Part shown: positions 43,432 through 53,549 of the stretch, in pieces
Layout: each line of letters starts with the position of its first letter
Position numbering within the stretch: the first letter of the stretch is position 1
Origin: Neurospora crassa OR74A
Lineage: Eukaryota > Ascomycota > Sordariomycetes > Sordariales > Sordariaceae
DNA: 64,000 bases
Assembly (NCBI RefSeq): GCF_000182925.2
Contig: NC_026614.1
Coordinates: 1-64,000, forward strand
Direction: 5' to 3'
Program-made: the position numbers and the translations under genes
The notes under the pieces: model-generated
What the model saw: only the letters and a program-made list of their open reading frames with translations
The model's database searches: none
What the model was told of the DNA's origin: nothing

Positions 43432-43685
43432 TAAGTGATTAATCATTAGATAGTAAAGTCAATGATTCTTTACGAATACTACTTTAAATTTTAAAGTTTT
43501 AATATTTTATATTTTGGCACACACAATTCAATTTTTTGGCCTAGATTGCTTAATAATAAATCAATTCCAATTATTAAAAGATTCGAGGGCCCGTGGGGCC
43601 TTGAATCAACCCCGGAGGGGGGTCGATTCTTCATCTCGATCTTCTTCTTCTGCTTCTTCATCATTTAATCTAATTTTTTTTTTTT

Positions 43686-45918
43686 ATGTTTTATTCCCTA
43701 ACAATAATCTCGATTTTAGAAGTTCTTTTGGTATTAGTTCCCTCTTTATTAGCAGTAGCTTATGTGACAGTAGCGGAAAGAAAAACTATGGCAAGTATGC
43801 AAAGAAGATTGGGTCCGAATGCCGTAGGTTACCTAGGACTTTTGCAAGCATTTGCTGATGCTTTGAAACTTTTACTAAAAGAATATGTAGCACTTACACA
43901 AGCTAATATGACATTATTCTTTTTAGGTCCTGTTATTACATTAATTTTTTCTCTTTTAGGTTACGCAGTAATACCTTATGGACCGTCATTGGTTATTCAG
44001 GATGTGAATTTAGGTATATTATATATGTTGGCTGTTTCTTCTCTAGCGACCTACGGAATACTTTTAGCTGGATGAAGTGCTAATAGTAAATATGCTTTTT
44101 TAGGGTCATTAAGAAGTGCAGCCCAATTAATTAGTTATGAGTTAGTCTTAAGTTCTGCGATACTTTTAGTTATTATGTTAACTGGAAGTTTTAATCTTGG
44201 TGTGAATACTGAATCTCAAAGGGCTGTTTTATTTGTATTACCTTTATTGCCTATATTTATTATATTTTTTATTGGATCGATTGCGGAAACTAATCGTGCC
44301 CCCTTTGATTTAGCTGAGGCTACTAATATGATTTGGTCTCATTAAAGATCACAAATTGCTGGAAACTCCTTTGAGGCTAGGACAATCAGCAAGGAAGTTA
44401 ACATATAATGTTAAAACCTTCAGAGACTAGACGTGATCATTTAATAGACGCCTTGCGGCTCTATTAGATAAGGTATAGTCCAAATTTGTATGTAAATACA
44501 AAATGATAAAAAAAATGAAATCATATATAAATATGAACTCTACCGTTACTACCTTAGGTGCGAACTATTTAGTTCATACAGGTTATTTTAATACTATATC
44601 TAGATTAAAAGTTTGTACAATAGCTAGTTATAGATATTATTCTACTTCAAAATCAGATTCACAATCATCTGATTTACCTCCTGTTCCTATTTTTACTATT
44701 AATAATCTAAATAATAAAGACTCTATTAAATCTTCTAGAATATTATTAAAAGACAAAGGAGGTATTTATTCTTTTATTAATACAGTCAATAATAATCAAT
44801 ATATCGGAAGTGCCAAGGATTTTTATTTAAGACTTAATGAACATTTGGAAAATAAGAAGTCTAATATTGCTTTACAAAAAGCATTTACTAAGTATGGCTT
44901 AGATAAATTTATATTTTGTATATATGAATATTTCACATACGAAAGCAAAATTATAAGTCATAAAGCTTTAACTGATCTAGAGACTAGTTATATTAACAGA
45001 TTTAATTTTGATAATCTTTACAATTTTAAAGCTATAGCTACAAGCTCTTTAGGTTATAAACATACAGAAGAAGCAAGATTAAAGATGGTTGATTATTATA
45101 AGGATAAAAATAATCATCCTATGTTTGGTAAAACTCATACTGAAGAAGCACTAGGTTTAATTAGTAAACCAGGTGAATTAAATCCTATGTTTGGTAAAAA
45201 ACATAGTGAAGCTACTAAGGCGTCTATGAGTGAAAAAAAGAATAAATATCCTTTAGGTGTAGGTATTTATGATTTAGAGGACAATTTAATTTTAAAGTTT
45301 AGTAATAATGTAGAGCTAGCTAAATATTTAGGTATTTCTAAGGTTACAGTAGGTAAGTATTTAAATTCGGGTCTTGTATATAATAAAACTTATCGGTTTA
45401 AACCTATACAAGATTAGATATGGTTGTTTTATTTTTTGGAATCAGAATTAGTTAGTGGTTTTATGACAGAACATGCAGCAGTAGTCTTTGTATTCTTTTT
45501 CTTAGCCGAGTATGGTAGTATAGTTTTAATGTGTATACTTACAAGTATTTTGTTTCTAGGAGGTTATTTATTTATAAATCTTAAAGATGTCTTTAATATT
45601 CTTGATTTTGTATATTCCAATTTATTTATATTTGAAATTAATTGAATGGTTTCTGAAAGATCTTATACAGAAGATTTCTTTAACAATTATAAATCCATAT
45701 TAGAAGGATGGCTATATGGATGAATTATAGGATTAAAAAGCTCTATAATGATATTTATTTTTATATTAGGGAGAGCATCTTTCCCTAGAATACGTTATGA
45801 TCAATTAATGGGTTTTTGTTGAACAGTTTTATTACCTATAATCTTTGCGTTAATAATCTTAGTGCCTTGTATTTTAGAAAGTTTTTACATTTTGCCATGA
45901 AATTTAAACCTTTTTTAA
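43686..45918 (+). CDS. nad1: NADH dehydrogenase subunit 1, one intron
   Basis: Exon 1 is 43686-44321 (ends [10 protein letters not shown]) and exon 2 is 45439-45918 (starts [13 protein letters not shown]); together they give 371 residues. The intron sits in the most conserved loop, AEAESELVSG. Other landmarks are [17 protein letters not shown] and [14 protein letters not shown]1 forms the quinone-site part of the complex I membrane arm. An ATG-rich frame upstream in another phase (43514) is not the gene. Confidence 0.97.
44322..45438 (+). mobile_element. group I intron in nad1
   Basis: It starts after T (GCT) and ends in G before GAATCAGAA. A short 5' part (44322-44500) contains core blocks (GGTCTCATTAAAGATCACAA region, GACAATCAGCAAGG, TTCAGAGACTAGACG) plus an AGACGCCTTGCGGCTCT palindrome, and the ORF follows. 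The Neurospora nad1 intron is one of those known to need CYT-18. Confidence 0.92.
44503..45417 (+). CDS. free-standing GIY-YIG homing endonuclease in nad1 intron
   Basis: This 304-codon frame is not in phase with exon 1, so it needs its own start; ATG 44503 is the first. The GIY-YIG module is [20 protein letters not shown] (~44757-44815), followed by the catalytic Arg region ([17 protein letters not shown]) and [12 protein letters not shown] with Glu. The C-terminus carries NUMOD3-like repeats ([44 protein letters not shown]) and a NUMOD1-type helix ([17 protein letters not shown]). The gene looks intact and is free of GC insertions. It ends 21 bp before exon 2. Confidence 0.93.
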   Translation: MIKKMKSYINMNSTVTTLGANYLVHTGYFNTISRLKVCTIASYRYYSTSKSDSQSSDLPPVPIFTINNLNNKDSIKSSRILLKDKGGIYSFINTVNNNQYIGSAKDFYLRLNEHLENKKSNIALQKAFTKYGLDKFIFCIYEYFTYESKIISHKALTDLETSYINRFNFDNLYNFKAIATSSLGYKHTEEARLKMVDYYKDKNNHPMFGKTHTEEALGLISKPGELNPMFGKKHSEATKASMSEKKNKYPLGVGIYDLEDNLILKFSNNVELAKYLGISKVTVGKYLNSGLVYNKTYRFKPIQD

Positions 45919-46052
45919 TCATGAAGGGTAATGGCGTTCTTAATAAAAAATAATAATAATACCTGCCAGCATAGATATTATTGAAAAAATATTAGTTCCA
46001 CCGGTTAATTCATAGTTAATGGTGTAGTCTTTTCGTGTGCTATTAGTAAATA

Positions 46053-49000
46053 ATGAAGAAAGAATTCTTAATGTTTTTATTTGCTTTATTAATAATTCCT
46101 ATTATAGGAATATTTATTATATGATCTACACAGTTTTATTCTAAAATGTATCAATATCCTTTTTATTATATGCCTTATCCTTTTAAAAAAGTGGTTATAA
46201 CAGAAGGAGCAAATTCTTGTATGTTGAAAGATGGATCTTGATCACAAGTTGTATTGACAGATAGTGATGATATGTTCATACAAAACGAAACTGCCCCTAA
46301 AGTAGTTGCATTTATAATTTCTATATTGAATTTAATGGTATCATTATTAGTATATATACTATTTGATTTTAGTAATAACCAATTTCAATTTATACAAGAA
46401 CACTATGATTTGAGTTTTTATGATATATATTTAGGTGTGGATGGTATTTCAATATATTTTGTTTTATTAACTACAATAATAATACCTATAGCTTTAATGT
46501 CGAATTGAAATTCGATAACAAACAATGTAAAATCATACTTAATCATAATGTTATTATTGGAAACTTTGTTATTAGCAGTCTTTTTAGTCTTAGATATACT
46601 ATTATTTTATATATTTTTTGAAAGTATATTGCCTCCATTATTTATATTAATCGGTTTATTTGGATCAAGTAATAAAGTAAGAGCTAGTTTTTATATTTTT
46701 TTATATACATTTATCCTTAAGTGTAAAAGAGCCAAACACCGGGTAAGCCCTAAAGCTCTAGTAACCAAGGTTGTTAAGGAAACTTTACAACTGGCCTGAT
46801 TAATGCCTCAGGGTATGGTAAAATCACTAGTTTTCATACATGAAAAGCTACTTTTAGTAGTAGATATATGGGTGATCGCGGATCTAAATCATCCTTTTAA
46901 AGCTCAATGTAAAAAAGCAGCTGCTAAGGGTGTAAAAGAGCAACGAGTAGACGGTTCTTTGAGTTCCACTCCCCCCCTACAAGTAGGGGGTTTGCGAAGA
47001 ATGGAGCTCATAAGGTGTACTCTAGTCGCTGGGAAACCAGTTTTAGGGAGAAAAATTCATTATTGTCCTAGGGGTCCGGCACCTTCAAATCGAGTGAAGG
47101 TGCCAGGAGATTATATTATAATTACGCATAATAGATTCATACACTCCCAGAAGTCCACTCAAAGAGTGGATCCTTGATTTGTAACAGGATTTATAGATGC
47201 TGAGGGGTGTTTTATGATAGGGTTAACAAAAAGTGAAAAATATAGAATGGGTTATCAAGTAACAGCGATATTTAAAATTAGTTTACATAGCAAAGATTAT
47301 GATTTACTATGTCAAATTAGAAATTATTTTGGTGTAGGTATAATTATTAAACATGGGGAAACTACATTACAATATCTGGTTAGGTCAATAAAAGATTTAG
47401 ATGTCATTATATCTCATTTTGATGCATATCCATTGATTAGTCAAAAATGATCTGATTATAAACTTTTTAAAGAAGCAGTTGCATTAATTAAAAATAAAGA
47501 ACATATAACTAAAGAAGGATTTAAAAAGATTCTTTCTTTAAAAGCTTCTATTAATTTAGGTTTATCAGATGAATTGCAATTAGTTTTTCCTAATATTACA
47601 CCAGTAGCTAGACCTTTACCTGTGCTCAGCGAGAAAAAAAAGATTAAAAACTTTAATTATATAGCAGGTTTAACTAGTGGTGATGGGTGTTTTTTTATCT
47701 CTATCCGTAATTCTTCTTATACTAAATCAGGAAAATCTGTGGTATTAAAATTTCAAATTGTTCAAAATAGTAGAGATGTCGAATTAATCCAAACGTTAGT
47801 ATCTACTCTTGGATGCGGTAGAGTAGAGTTATGTTTAAAGCAATCTGCTGCATATTATGTTGTAACTAAATACGAAGATATTCTGAAAAAATTCATCCCA
47901 CTTTTTGACAATCATCCTATTAAAGGTGTAAGAGCTTTAGATTATTCAGATTTTAAAAAAGTAGTTCTTTTAATGAAGAATAAATCTCATTTAACTGAAG
48001 AAGGTCTAATTGAAATCCAATCTATCAAATCAAATATGAATCGAAACCGTGCAAATTAGCTAATGATAGCTAGTAATTATATAATATAATAGGCTGCCGG
48101 TTAGCCGGTATGAATTAAAGTAACCCCTAAATTAAAGATAACACATTTATTATGTGAACGTATTGGGATCCTTATTTTTATTACTGTCTATTTTAACTAT
48201 GTCTTCAATAATGGGAACAACTTATTTTGACGCATTATTAAAAAGTAACTTTGATTATACTATTCAAATATTTTTATTCTGTGGTATATTTATAGCTTTT
48301 GCTGTTAAAACTCCAACTATTTTTTTAAATAATTGGTTATTGAAAGCTCACGTAGAATCACCTTTAGGTGGTAGTATAGTACTAGCAGGTATCGTTTTAA
48401 AATTAAGTTTATATGGAATATTTAGATTAATTTTACCTTTATTGCCTAAAGCTTCCTTAAATTATACTTATATAATATTTGTCATAGGTGTAATTACTAT
48501 AATATATGCTAGTTTTAGTACATTAAGAACTACAGATATAAAAGAATTGATTGCATACAGTTCAGTGTCTCATGCTGCAGTATATCTAATAGGAGTATTT
48601 AGTAATACAATCCAAGGAATTGAAGGTGGTATACTCTTAGGTTTAGCACATGGCTTTACAAGCCCCGCTTTATTCTTTATTGTAGGAGGTGTGTTATATG
48701 ATCGTTCCGGAACTCGCTTAATTCATTATTACAAAGGAATTGCTCAAATGGCACCTTTACTTTCTCTGCTTTTCTTTATCTTCTCCTTGGCTAATTGTGG
48801 AGTACCCCTTACATTAAATTTTGTAGGTGAATTTATGTCATTATATGGAGTATTTGAAAGATTACCCCTATTAGGTCTGCTGGCTAGTTCTTCAATTGTA
48901 TTTTCCGCTGCGTATAGTATTTTCTTATTTAACAGGGTAGCTTTTGGAGGAAGCTTTTCGAAATTCTTCGAAAATAGTATTATCGATTTAACTAAAAGAG

Positions 49001-49134
49001 AATTCTATGCACTAATTTTTTTAGGAGTATTAGTAGTATTCTTAGGTATTTATCCATCTATTATATTAGATGGTCTTCATTACAATGTATCTAGTTTAAT
49101 TTACAGTTACGGCTGTAAATTTTGCCTTGGCTAA
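46053..49134 (+). CDS. nad4: NADH dehydrogenase subunit 4, one intron
   Basis: Exon 1 is 46053-46710 and exon 2 is 48161-49134, joined in a Leu codon (T/TA). ATG 46053 gives 543 residues, the known length; ATG 46071 is the alternative. Landmarks are GVDGISIYFVLLTTIIIPIA, FFESILPPLFILIGLFG and LLKAHVESPLGGSIVLAG, then ELIAYSSVSHAAVYLIGVF, typical of the antiporter-like ND4. The leader and start (45938-46123) are duplicated at 33207. It follows nad1 by ~130 bp. Confidence 0.96.
46711..48059 (+). CDS. LAGLIDADG homing endonuclease fused to nad4 exon 1
   Basis: The nad4 exon-1 frame is open through the ribozyme core and the endonuclease to TAG 48057. The domain has VTGFIDAEGCFM (~47180) and IAGLTSGDGCFF (~47665), with conserved downstream signatures ([58 protein letters not shown]). 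A CCACTCAAAGAGTGG mini-hairpin is read as STQRVD just before the first motif (47154). A CCCCCCCTACAAGTAGGGGG hairpin (~46972) is read in the core part. It appears intact. Confidence 0.9.
46711..48160 (+). mobile_element. group I intron in nad4
   Basis: It starts after T and ends in G. The 5' core (46720-47080) shares blocks with the nad3 and nad5-i1 introns (AAGCCCTAAAGCTCTAGTAACCAAGG, ATCGCGGATCTAAATCA, GTAAAAGAGCAACGAGTAGACGG and AAGGTGTACTCTAG, each listed as a separate run). The core is followed by the LAGLIDADG gene. Confidence 0.9.
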
Positions 49135-49724
49135 TTCGGTAGCAATCAGGTAATGACTTTCCACTCGGCCCCCCCTCCAGCGAAGCTGGAGGGGGTAGCG
49201 AGTGGAAGCATTCATGAATGCAATAAATAATATAATTTCCCTCCCCCCCCCTGCAGTACTGCAGGGCGGGGGAAAGGGTACATCCACCCCTCCGGGGTGG
49301 AATCGATTCTCGGTCAAAAATAATTAGTAGTGAAAACAAAAGTCTAGAAACGTTCGAATCGTGAGGGCCCGCCTTAAAAATAATTCGCACGTCGAATAGC
49401 CGAAAGGATAGGAGACGTGCGATAGGGGAGTTTATATTTTGATGAAAGCCGCAAGGCGTCTATTTATATCTCCCTTATAGAGATTATTCAATAAAATAAG
49501 GTCAAACTTATTATTCGGGGGACCCCGCCCCCCCTTCGGGGGGCGGGGCCCATAAGCAAAAAGAGGTGGGGCTAAAATCCTGCACCGATGGTGAAGGATT
49601 TTATCCCTTTGTTTTGGACCTGACGGGGTGGGTGACGCTTAACCGATCTCCGGTACCTGGCTATTAACTACACCTATCCCAATTAACCCTACTAATTATA
49701 ACCCTACTAATTATAACAATCACC
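49135..49724. repeat. spacer after nad4 with GC elements
   Basis: A CCTCCAGCGAAGCTGGAGG element inside CCACTCG..CGAGTGG (49160-49206), a PstI palindrome (49249) and a CCACCCCTCCGGGGTGG palindrome (~49283) are present. An AGCCGCAAGGCGTCT palindrome (49447) and a GGGGACCCCG double hairpin (49516-49551) follow. ACCCTACTAATTATA is tandemly repeated at ~49687-49712. No gene is seen. Confidence 0.6.
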
Positions 49725-49777
49725 ATAACCTTTCGTTATTAAATTAACGTCAATGCTTGGTAGTATTACAATATTAT
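49725..49777 (+). promoter_or_regulatory. copied atp8 leader upstream of orf181
   Basis: Fifty-three bases are identical to 54116-54168, the segment just upstream of atp8. Here the copy ends ~20 bp before the ATG of orf181. In both places an AT-rich link leads to the start codon, so the segment probably carries a 5'-end, processing or translation-activator signal. Confidence 0.8.
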
Positions 49778-49796
49778 ATTAAATTTCTTTTAAAAC

Positions 49797-50342
49797 ATGG
49801 ACATAACTTTACAAAAAGCGGTAATAATAACGGTAGCTCGTATTCAATCTAATGAAATTTTAGCTTTCTTAATGCGTGATTATAGCGAATTTAGTACTGC
49901 AGATTTCGTGGCTATTTTACCTCCTATTGTTGTAGGTATTGGTTCAGCATCCATCGCTACTGCTGCCCTGCTAGTCATTTTAATGGAAATACATCGTAGA
50001 GGTCATATATCTGATCGAACGGTTCATATAGACGGTCAGCCCCTCAATGACGAAGTAGTAAATGCTTTAAATGAAGTTAATGAGACGGTGTCTACCGCTA
50101 CTGACTTGGTGGATAGAACTACATCATTAGTAGAAGGACAGGGCGGGGAGATAGCTGCTAGGGAATTAGATCGAGTTAGAAATATTTTTGATTATGCTAA
50201 TGATATACGTAGAAACTTAAATGAAATCCTAGCTCGTCTCCCAGAGGAAGGTATTGCTCTAAGAAATATTGATATAGATGAATTTAGAACAATAACCACT
50301 GACTTTTTAGATGCATTCGAACAATTCATGAATATTTTATAA
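49797..50342 (+). CDS. hypothetical membrane-anchored coiled-coil protein (orf181)
   Basis: A clean 181-codon frame without internal TGA. A membrane segment spans residues ~37-63 (DFVAILPPIVVGIGSASIAT then AALLVILMEI). A charged helical tail of predicted coiled-coil character follows (NDEVVNALNEVNETVSTATD...; AARELDRVRNIFDYANDIRR; FLDAFEQFMNIL). The leader is a copy of that of atp8. No GC elements interrupt it, so selection or recent arrival is likely. No known family is recognised. The DGxPxNDExVxxLxE stretch (residues ~79-92) resembles parts of orf146 and of the ORF at 52150. Codon use is less AT-biased than in core genes. Confidence 0.68.
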   Translation: MDITLQKAVIITVARIQSNEILAFLMRDYSEFSTADFVAILPPIVVGIGSASIATAALLVILMEIHRRGHISDRTVHIDGQPLNDEVVNALNEVNETVSTATDLVDRTTSLVEGQGGEIAARELDRVRNIFDYANDIRRNLNEILARLPEEGIALRNIDIDEFRTITTDFLDAFEQFMNIL

Positions 50343-50427
50343 AGGACTAATGTAGTTTTTTGAATTAATTTATTTGTATAGCCTTCGCTAAGTATACTAA
50401 GGCAAATAAGCTCTCTGCGCAAACCTC

Positions 50428-50473
50428 TAGGGGTAGGTTATTACAGACCCTATAAAAATAACCTATCCCTCAG
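50428..50473 (+). terminator. hairpin downstream of orf181
   Basis: GGGTAGGTTATT and AATAACCTATCCC form a stem of ~12 pairs with a ~15-base loop, 90 bp after the stop. It may define the mRNA 3' end, a guess based on position alone. Confidence 0.35.
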
Positions 50474-51485
50474 AGAGAGAGTATAGCACCAAATTTGGTT
50501 TTATTCTTTGCAGTGTCCTTAATAAGTTCTAAGTAGTGTTACACATGTGAAATTAATTCCTTACAATCCAATCCATTGATTGTAATTGAAAAGATTTCAC
50601 CAAAGGAAATACAAGTATGGGGTCGGTATCACTAAGATGAGCGGGGCTCATTTTGCAGCACACAGTGTAGCATTCGGGACAGTGTTAGGAGTATTCGCTT
50701 CACATAGGACGTTAAGTTTGTTAATTATAACAAACAACTGCTTGTTGTCACAGCATGTCGCTGTGCTAACATCAAAAAGTCCAGCCTCTTGTCTGGCTGA
50801 TGACTGATCCTTCCGAATCATCATCATCATCATTCCACGCGTTGCCTGGAGTCAGGTCGAGTTCGTTCGTCTTGGAGTCGGGCGTTGTATGTTCATAGTG
50901 TATGACTGGGGTGGGGACCCAGCCACACACTATGTCGAATCGGGGGACCCCGGCCCCCTTCGGGGCCGGGCCCTATGTAATTTGTTAGTGGGTGACGAAC
51001 TCACTCTCCGCACCCCCCCGCAAACCTGCCCCCTGCAGTACTGCAGGGGAGTGGTGTAATAAGTGGTTAAAAACATTAACTTTTTTAACTTTTTTCGCTA
51101 CCCCCTCCAGCTTCGCTGGAGGGGGGGAAGAACATTGAAACTACCTTATTATATCCCTCCACTCCACTGCAGTACTGCAGGGGGATGGAGGAATCTAACT
51201 TACTTACTTATTTATTTATTTATATACAACCACTCCTGCAGCACTGCAGGAGTGTAATAACTACTTGATATAACTAACAATCCCTGCTATGTAAAAAGGC
51301 AAAGCGATTCTTTAGACATTTTTTAGAATATTCATATTAATTTCTTAAGATTCCACCACTCCGAGGGGGGTTGATTTTTAGAAGAATTAAGAGAATTCTA
51401 GTGGATTTTTATCTGATCAAGGATTAGCTAATTTCTTATATAAACTCAAACAACCACCTCCAAGGAATAAACAACTACAATTATA
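50474..51485. other. accessory spacer, GC elements
   Basis: The block TATCACTAAGATGAGCGGGG (~50626) repeats 25715. ATAGTGTATGACTGGG..CCCAGCCACACACTAT (50898-50935) is a strong inverted repeat. A GGGGACCCCGGCCCCC element (50940-50973), a PstI palindrome (51032), a CCTCCAGCTTCGCTGGAGG element (51102) and two degenerate palindromes (51166, CTGCAGCACTGCAG at ~51235) follow. No convincing gene is seen. Confidence 0.5.
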
Positions 51486-51506
51486 CCCCCCTCATGCAGC
51501 AAATAA

Positions 51507-51726
51507 TAATAGGAACTGTTGTAGGTTTAACACAGTTTAGAATTAAAAGATTGCTTGCATATAGTACAATCTCTCATCTAGTAATAATAGGAACTGTTGT
51601 AGGTTTAACACAGTTTAGAATTAAAAGATTGCTTGCATATAGTACAATCTCTCATCTAGGTTTTATTTTATTAGCTTTAAGTGTTTCCACACAAAGTGTG
51701 GAGTCCACACAAGCATTTATATTTTG
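51507..51726 (+). pseudogene. nad2: internal nad2 fragment with a 78-bp tandem duplication
   Basis: The sequence matches nad2 22315-22455 (codons for [20 protein letters not shown] and onward). The first 78 bp, exactly 26 codons, occur twice head to tail, so the frame stays open (51494-51736). Identity to nad2 is essentially complete, so the event is recent. The fragment ends abruptly before TTGGGAGGAGTG. Confidence 0.9.
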
Positions 51727-51882
51727 GGAGGAGTGAAATTACAGGGAGATTAAAATAGTTTAATCTGTAAGAACATTAAGATGGCGATTCCACTCGGCCC
51801 CCCCTCCAGCGAAGCTGGAGGGGGTAGCGAGTGAAAGCTTTTAATAAAGTTGGATTGCCATGACCGCTTAGAGCGTTGGTCC

Positions 51883-52008
51883 CTATCTTCCTCAGTAGTT
51901 TACTGCTGAGGAAGGTAGAGCAGTCAGCAAAGAGGACGGACCGTAAAGCCATACATCGAGGGAATAGTAAACCCCAGCTACCCTACAGATTTTAATCTGT
52001 AGGGTAGC
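51883..52008 (+). other. pair of strong hairpins, possible structured RNA
   Basis: CTATCTTCCTCAG pairs with CTGAGGAAGGTAG (51883-51918). GCTACCCTACAGATT pairs perfectly with AATCTGTAGGGTAGC (51977-52008). The link between them (GTCAGCAAAGAGGACGGACC, then GTAAAGCCATACATCGAGGG) is not a coding sequence. It may be an intron core relic or an unknown RNA, and I cannot assign a family. Confidence 0.4.
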
Positions 52009-52149
52009 CTTATGGAATAGAGGAAAAAATTTTCCTAACGTAAATACCTTAATGCCTCCCAGGAGATAAGTATCATTGATGTTATCCTAGTACCTATTTT
52101 CACCTATAATCACTTGTCGCTGATAAGCTAGCGCAGGTGCGCTGGTGCC

Positions 52150-52350
52150 TTGACCCCGGATGGTCGTATTTTTCCTACTATTGACGAGGGTATTCAATAT
52201 CTAGGAGAAATTTCGATTTCTCTAGGTAATATGAACCAGGCTTTGGCCCACTCCATTGGGTATTATCGGTTGAAAAGAGGTGTCAAAGATTCTCCTGATG
52301 TTTATCTCACCAGCCCCCTTCCCCCAACACCTTTCCCTGATATCCACTAA
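52150..52350 (+). CDS. hypothetical ORF fragment (orf66)
   Basis: An open frame of ~66 codons without an ATG start (first possible TTG at 52150). It reads TPDGRIFPTIDEGIQYLGEI, continues NMNQALAHSIGYYRLKRG and ends in a proline-rich tail (SPLPPTPFPDIH). The DG..P..DEGI.YL.E stretch resembles orf181, and the proline tail resembles orf146. It is probably a fragment. Confidence 0.35.
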   Translation: MTPDGRIFPTIDEGIQYLGEISISLGNMNQALAHSIGYYRLKRGVKDSPDVYLTSPLPPTPFPDIH

Positions 52351-53192
52351 TAAGTGGAAGTCCTTGGTTATCAACTCAATTTTGTTCGTAGCCTCTATTT
52401 TAAGATAAGCCACCCCGGAGGGGTGGAACTTATTGAGATTTTAGGAAAGGTAAAATTAGCAGTTAGCTGGATTCTCATGGAAGAAATCCGATCTTAGTTC
52501 TTTGTTGCAAGGATTTCTAGTCTTAAAGACTTCTGTACTTCGCAACCCCCTCCTTTGCAATTAAGCAAAGGAGGGGGGTAGAAGGAGTTTTATGAGTATA
52601 TTACTTGTTAAACCTCCTCAACACTAATTAGCGACCCCTATTCCTCGGGTCGCTGTAAAATTAGTGAACAGAAGCCTTTGAAGGCTCCTTTCAATATTAG
52701 AACAGTAATGTGGTTATCACCAATAATATGTAAGTCAATACCCGGAGACGGCTCTGGAAGATAGATTTGAGGTCTGTGGATTTTTATAAAAGAACGTTTG
52801 ATAAAATAGACAAAGGAGGATTAATTATGGTTAAAGTTATTATACCGGACAATAACTAATTTTAATTTCATATTTTTCCTGTAAGTGTCGGTAACACTTA
52901 CTAGAGCCGCAAGGCGTCTATTTTATTAAACCCCTTGTCTTTTTTAGGATCTTCAGATTTTGAGTTGAAGTTAATGAGAACTCGAAGGGGTTGACCTATG
53001 TATTATCGGAGTCATGGTGCCACAGAACGATAGGGTCCCCACAACGAAGTTGTGGGGTCCCCCGATTTAGTTCGAGGAATTAGAAGGGAACCAAAGGATC
53101 ATATAAGTTGCAATTTATACATTTGATGTTGAAGATCGATGTAGAAATTGTATATGAAATTGAGACTTCGAGTATTAGGTCCGGATAATACT
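52351..53192. other. accessory spacer
   Basis: Palindromes CCACCCCGGAGGGGTGG (~52411), CTCCTTTGCAATTAAGCAAAGGAG (as two arms, ~52549-52573) and GCGACCC...GGGTCGC (~52631) are present. AGCCGCAAGGCGTCT (52905) and a CCCCACAACGAAGTTGTGGGG element (~53036-53060) follow. No gene is seen. Confidence 0.45.
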
Positions 53193-53549
53193 CTACTTTC
53201 CACTCGACCCCCCCTCACCAATCTTACTTAAACTCAAATGTTGAGGATCAGCATTAGCAACTCATTTAAAATCCTTGTGATCCTTCTTGAAATCTTTCAA
53301 ATATTTAAAATCATTACTTTTATCAGATGAAAAAATTTCTTGATTTTGATCACTATTTCCATTTCCATTCGTTGAAAATAATCGTGCTGCAATTTTAATG
53401 TGATATCTGGGCAAATAAAAATTAATCATAATATAAATATTTACACCCAATATCTCGATTTGGCTTTTGTGTCGAGTTTGGCGGGCCCTCATTCTATGCG
53501 TTCCTTGGGATACGGAATTCTGCATGATCCACTGCCCCGATCTACCCAT
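53193..53549 (-). CDS. hypothetical minus-strand ORF (orf118)
   Basis: With TGA as Trp a frame of 118 codons runs on the minus strand, opposite to every recognised gene. The middle reads IMINFYLPRYHIKIAARLFS then TNGNGNSDQNQEIFSSDKSN, and the end is Lys-rich (YLKDFKKDHKDFKWVANADP). It stops in GC-rich sequence near 53193. The N-terminal ~35 codons have unusually high GC content. No family is recognised. Given its orientation it could be a remnant of inserted plasmid DNA, which is speculative. Confidence 0.3.

Noticed and set aside
43514-43858. 114-codon ORF starting before nad1
   Set aside because: It overlaps nad1 in another frame, reads through a GC palindrome, and its second half is a shadow of the ND1 coding sequence.
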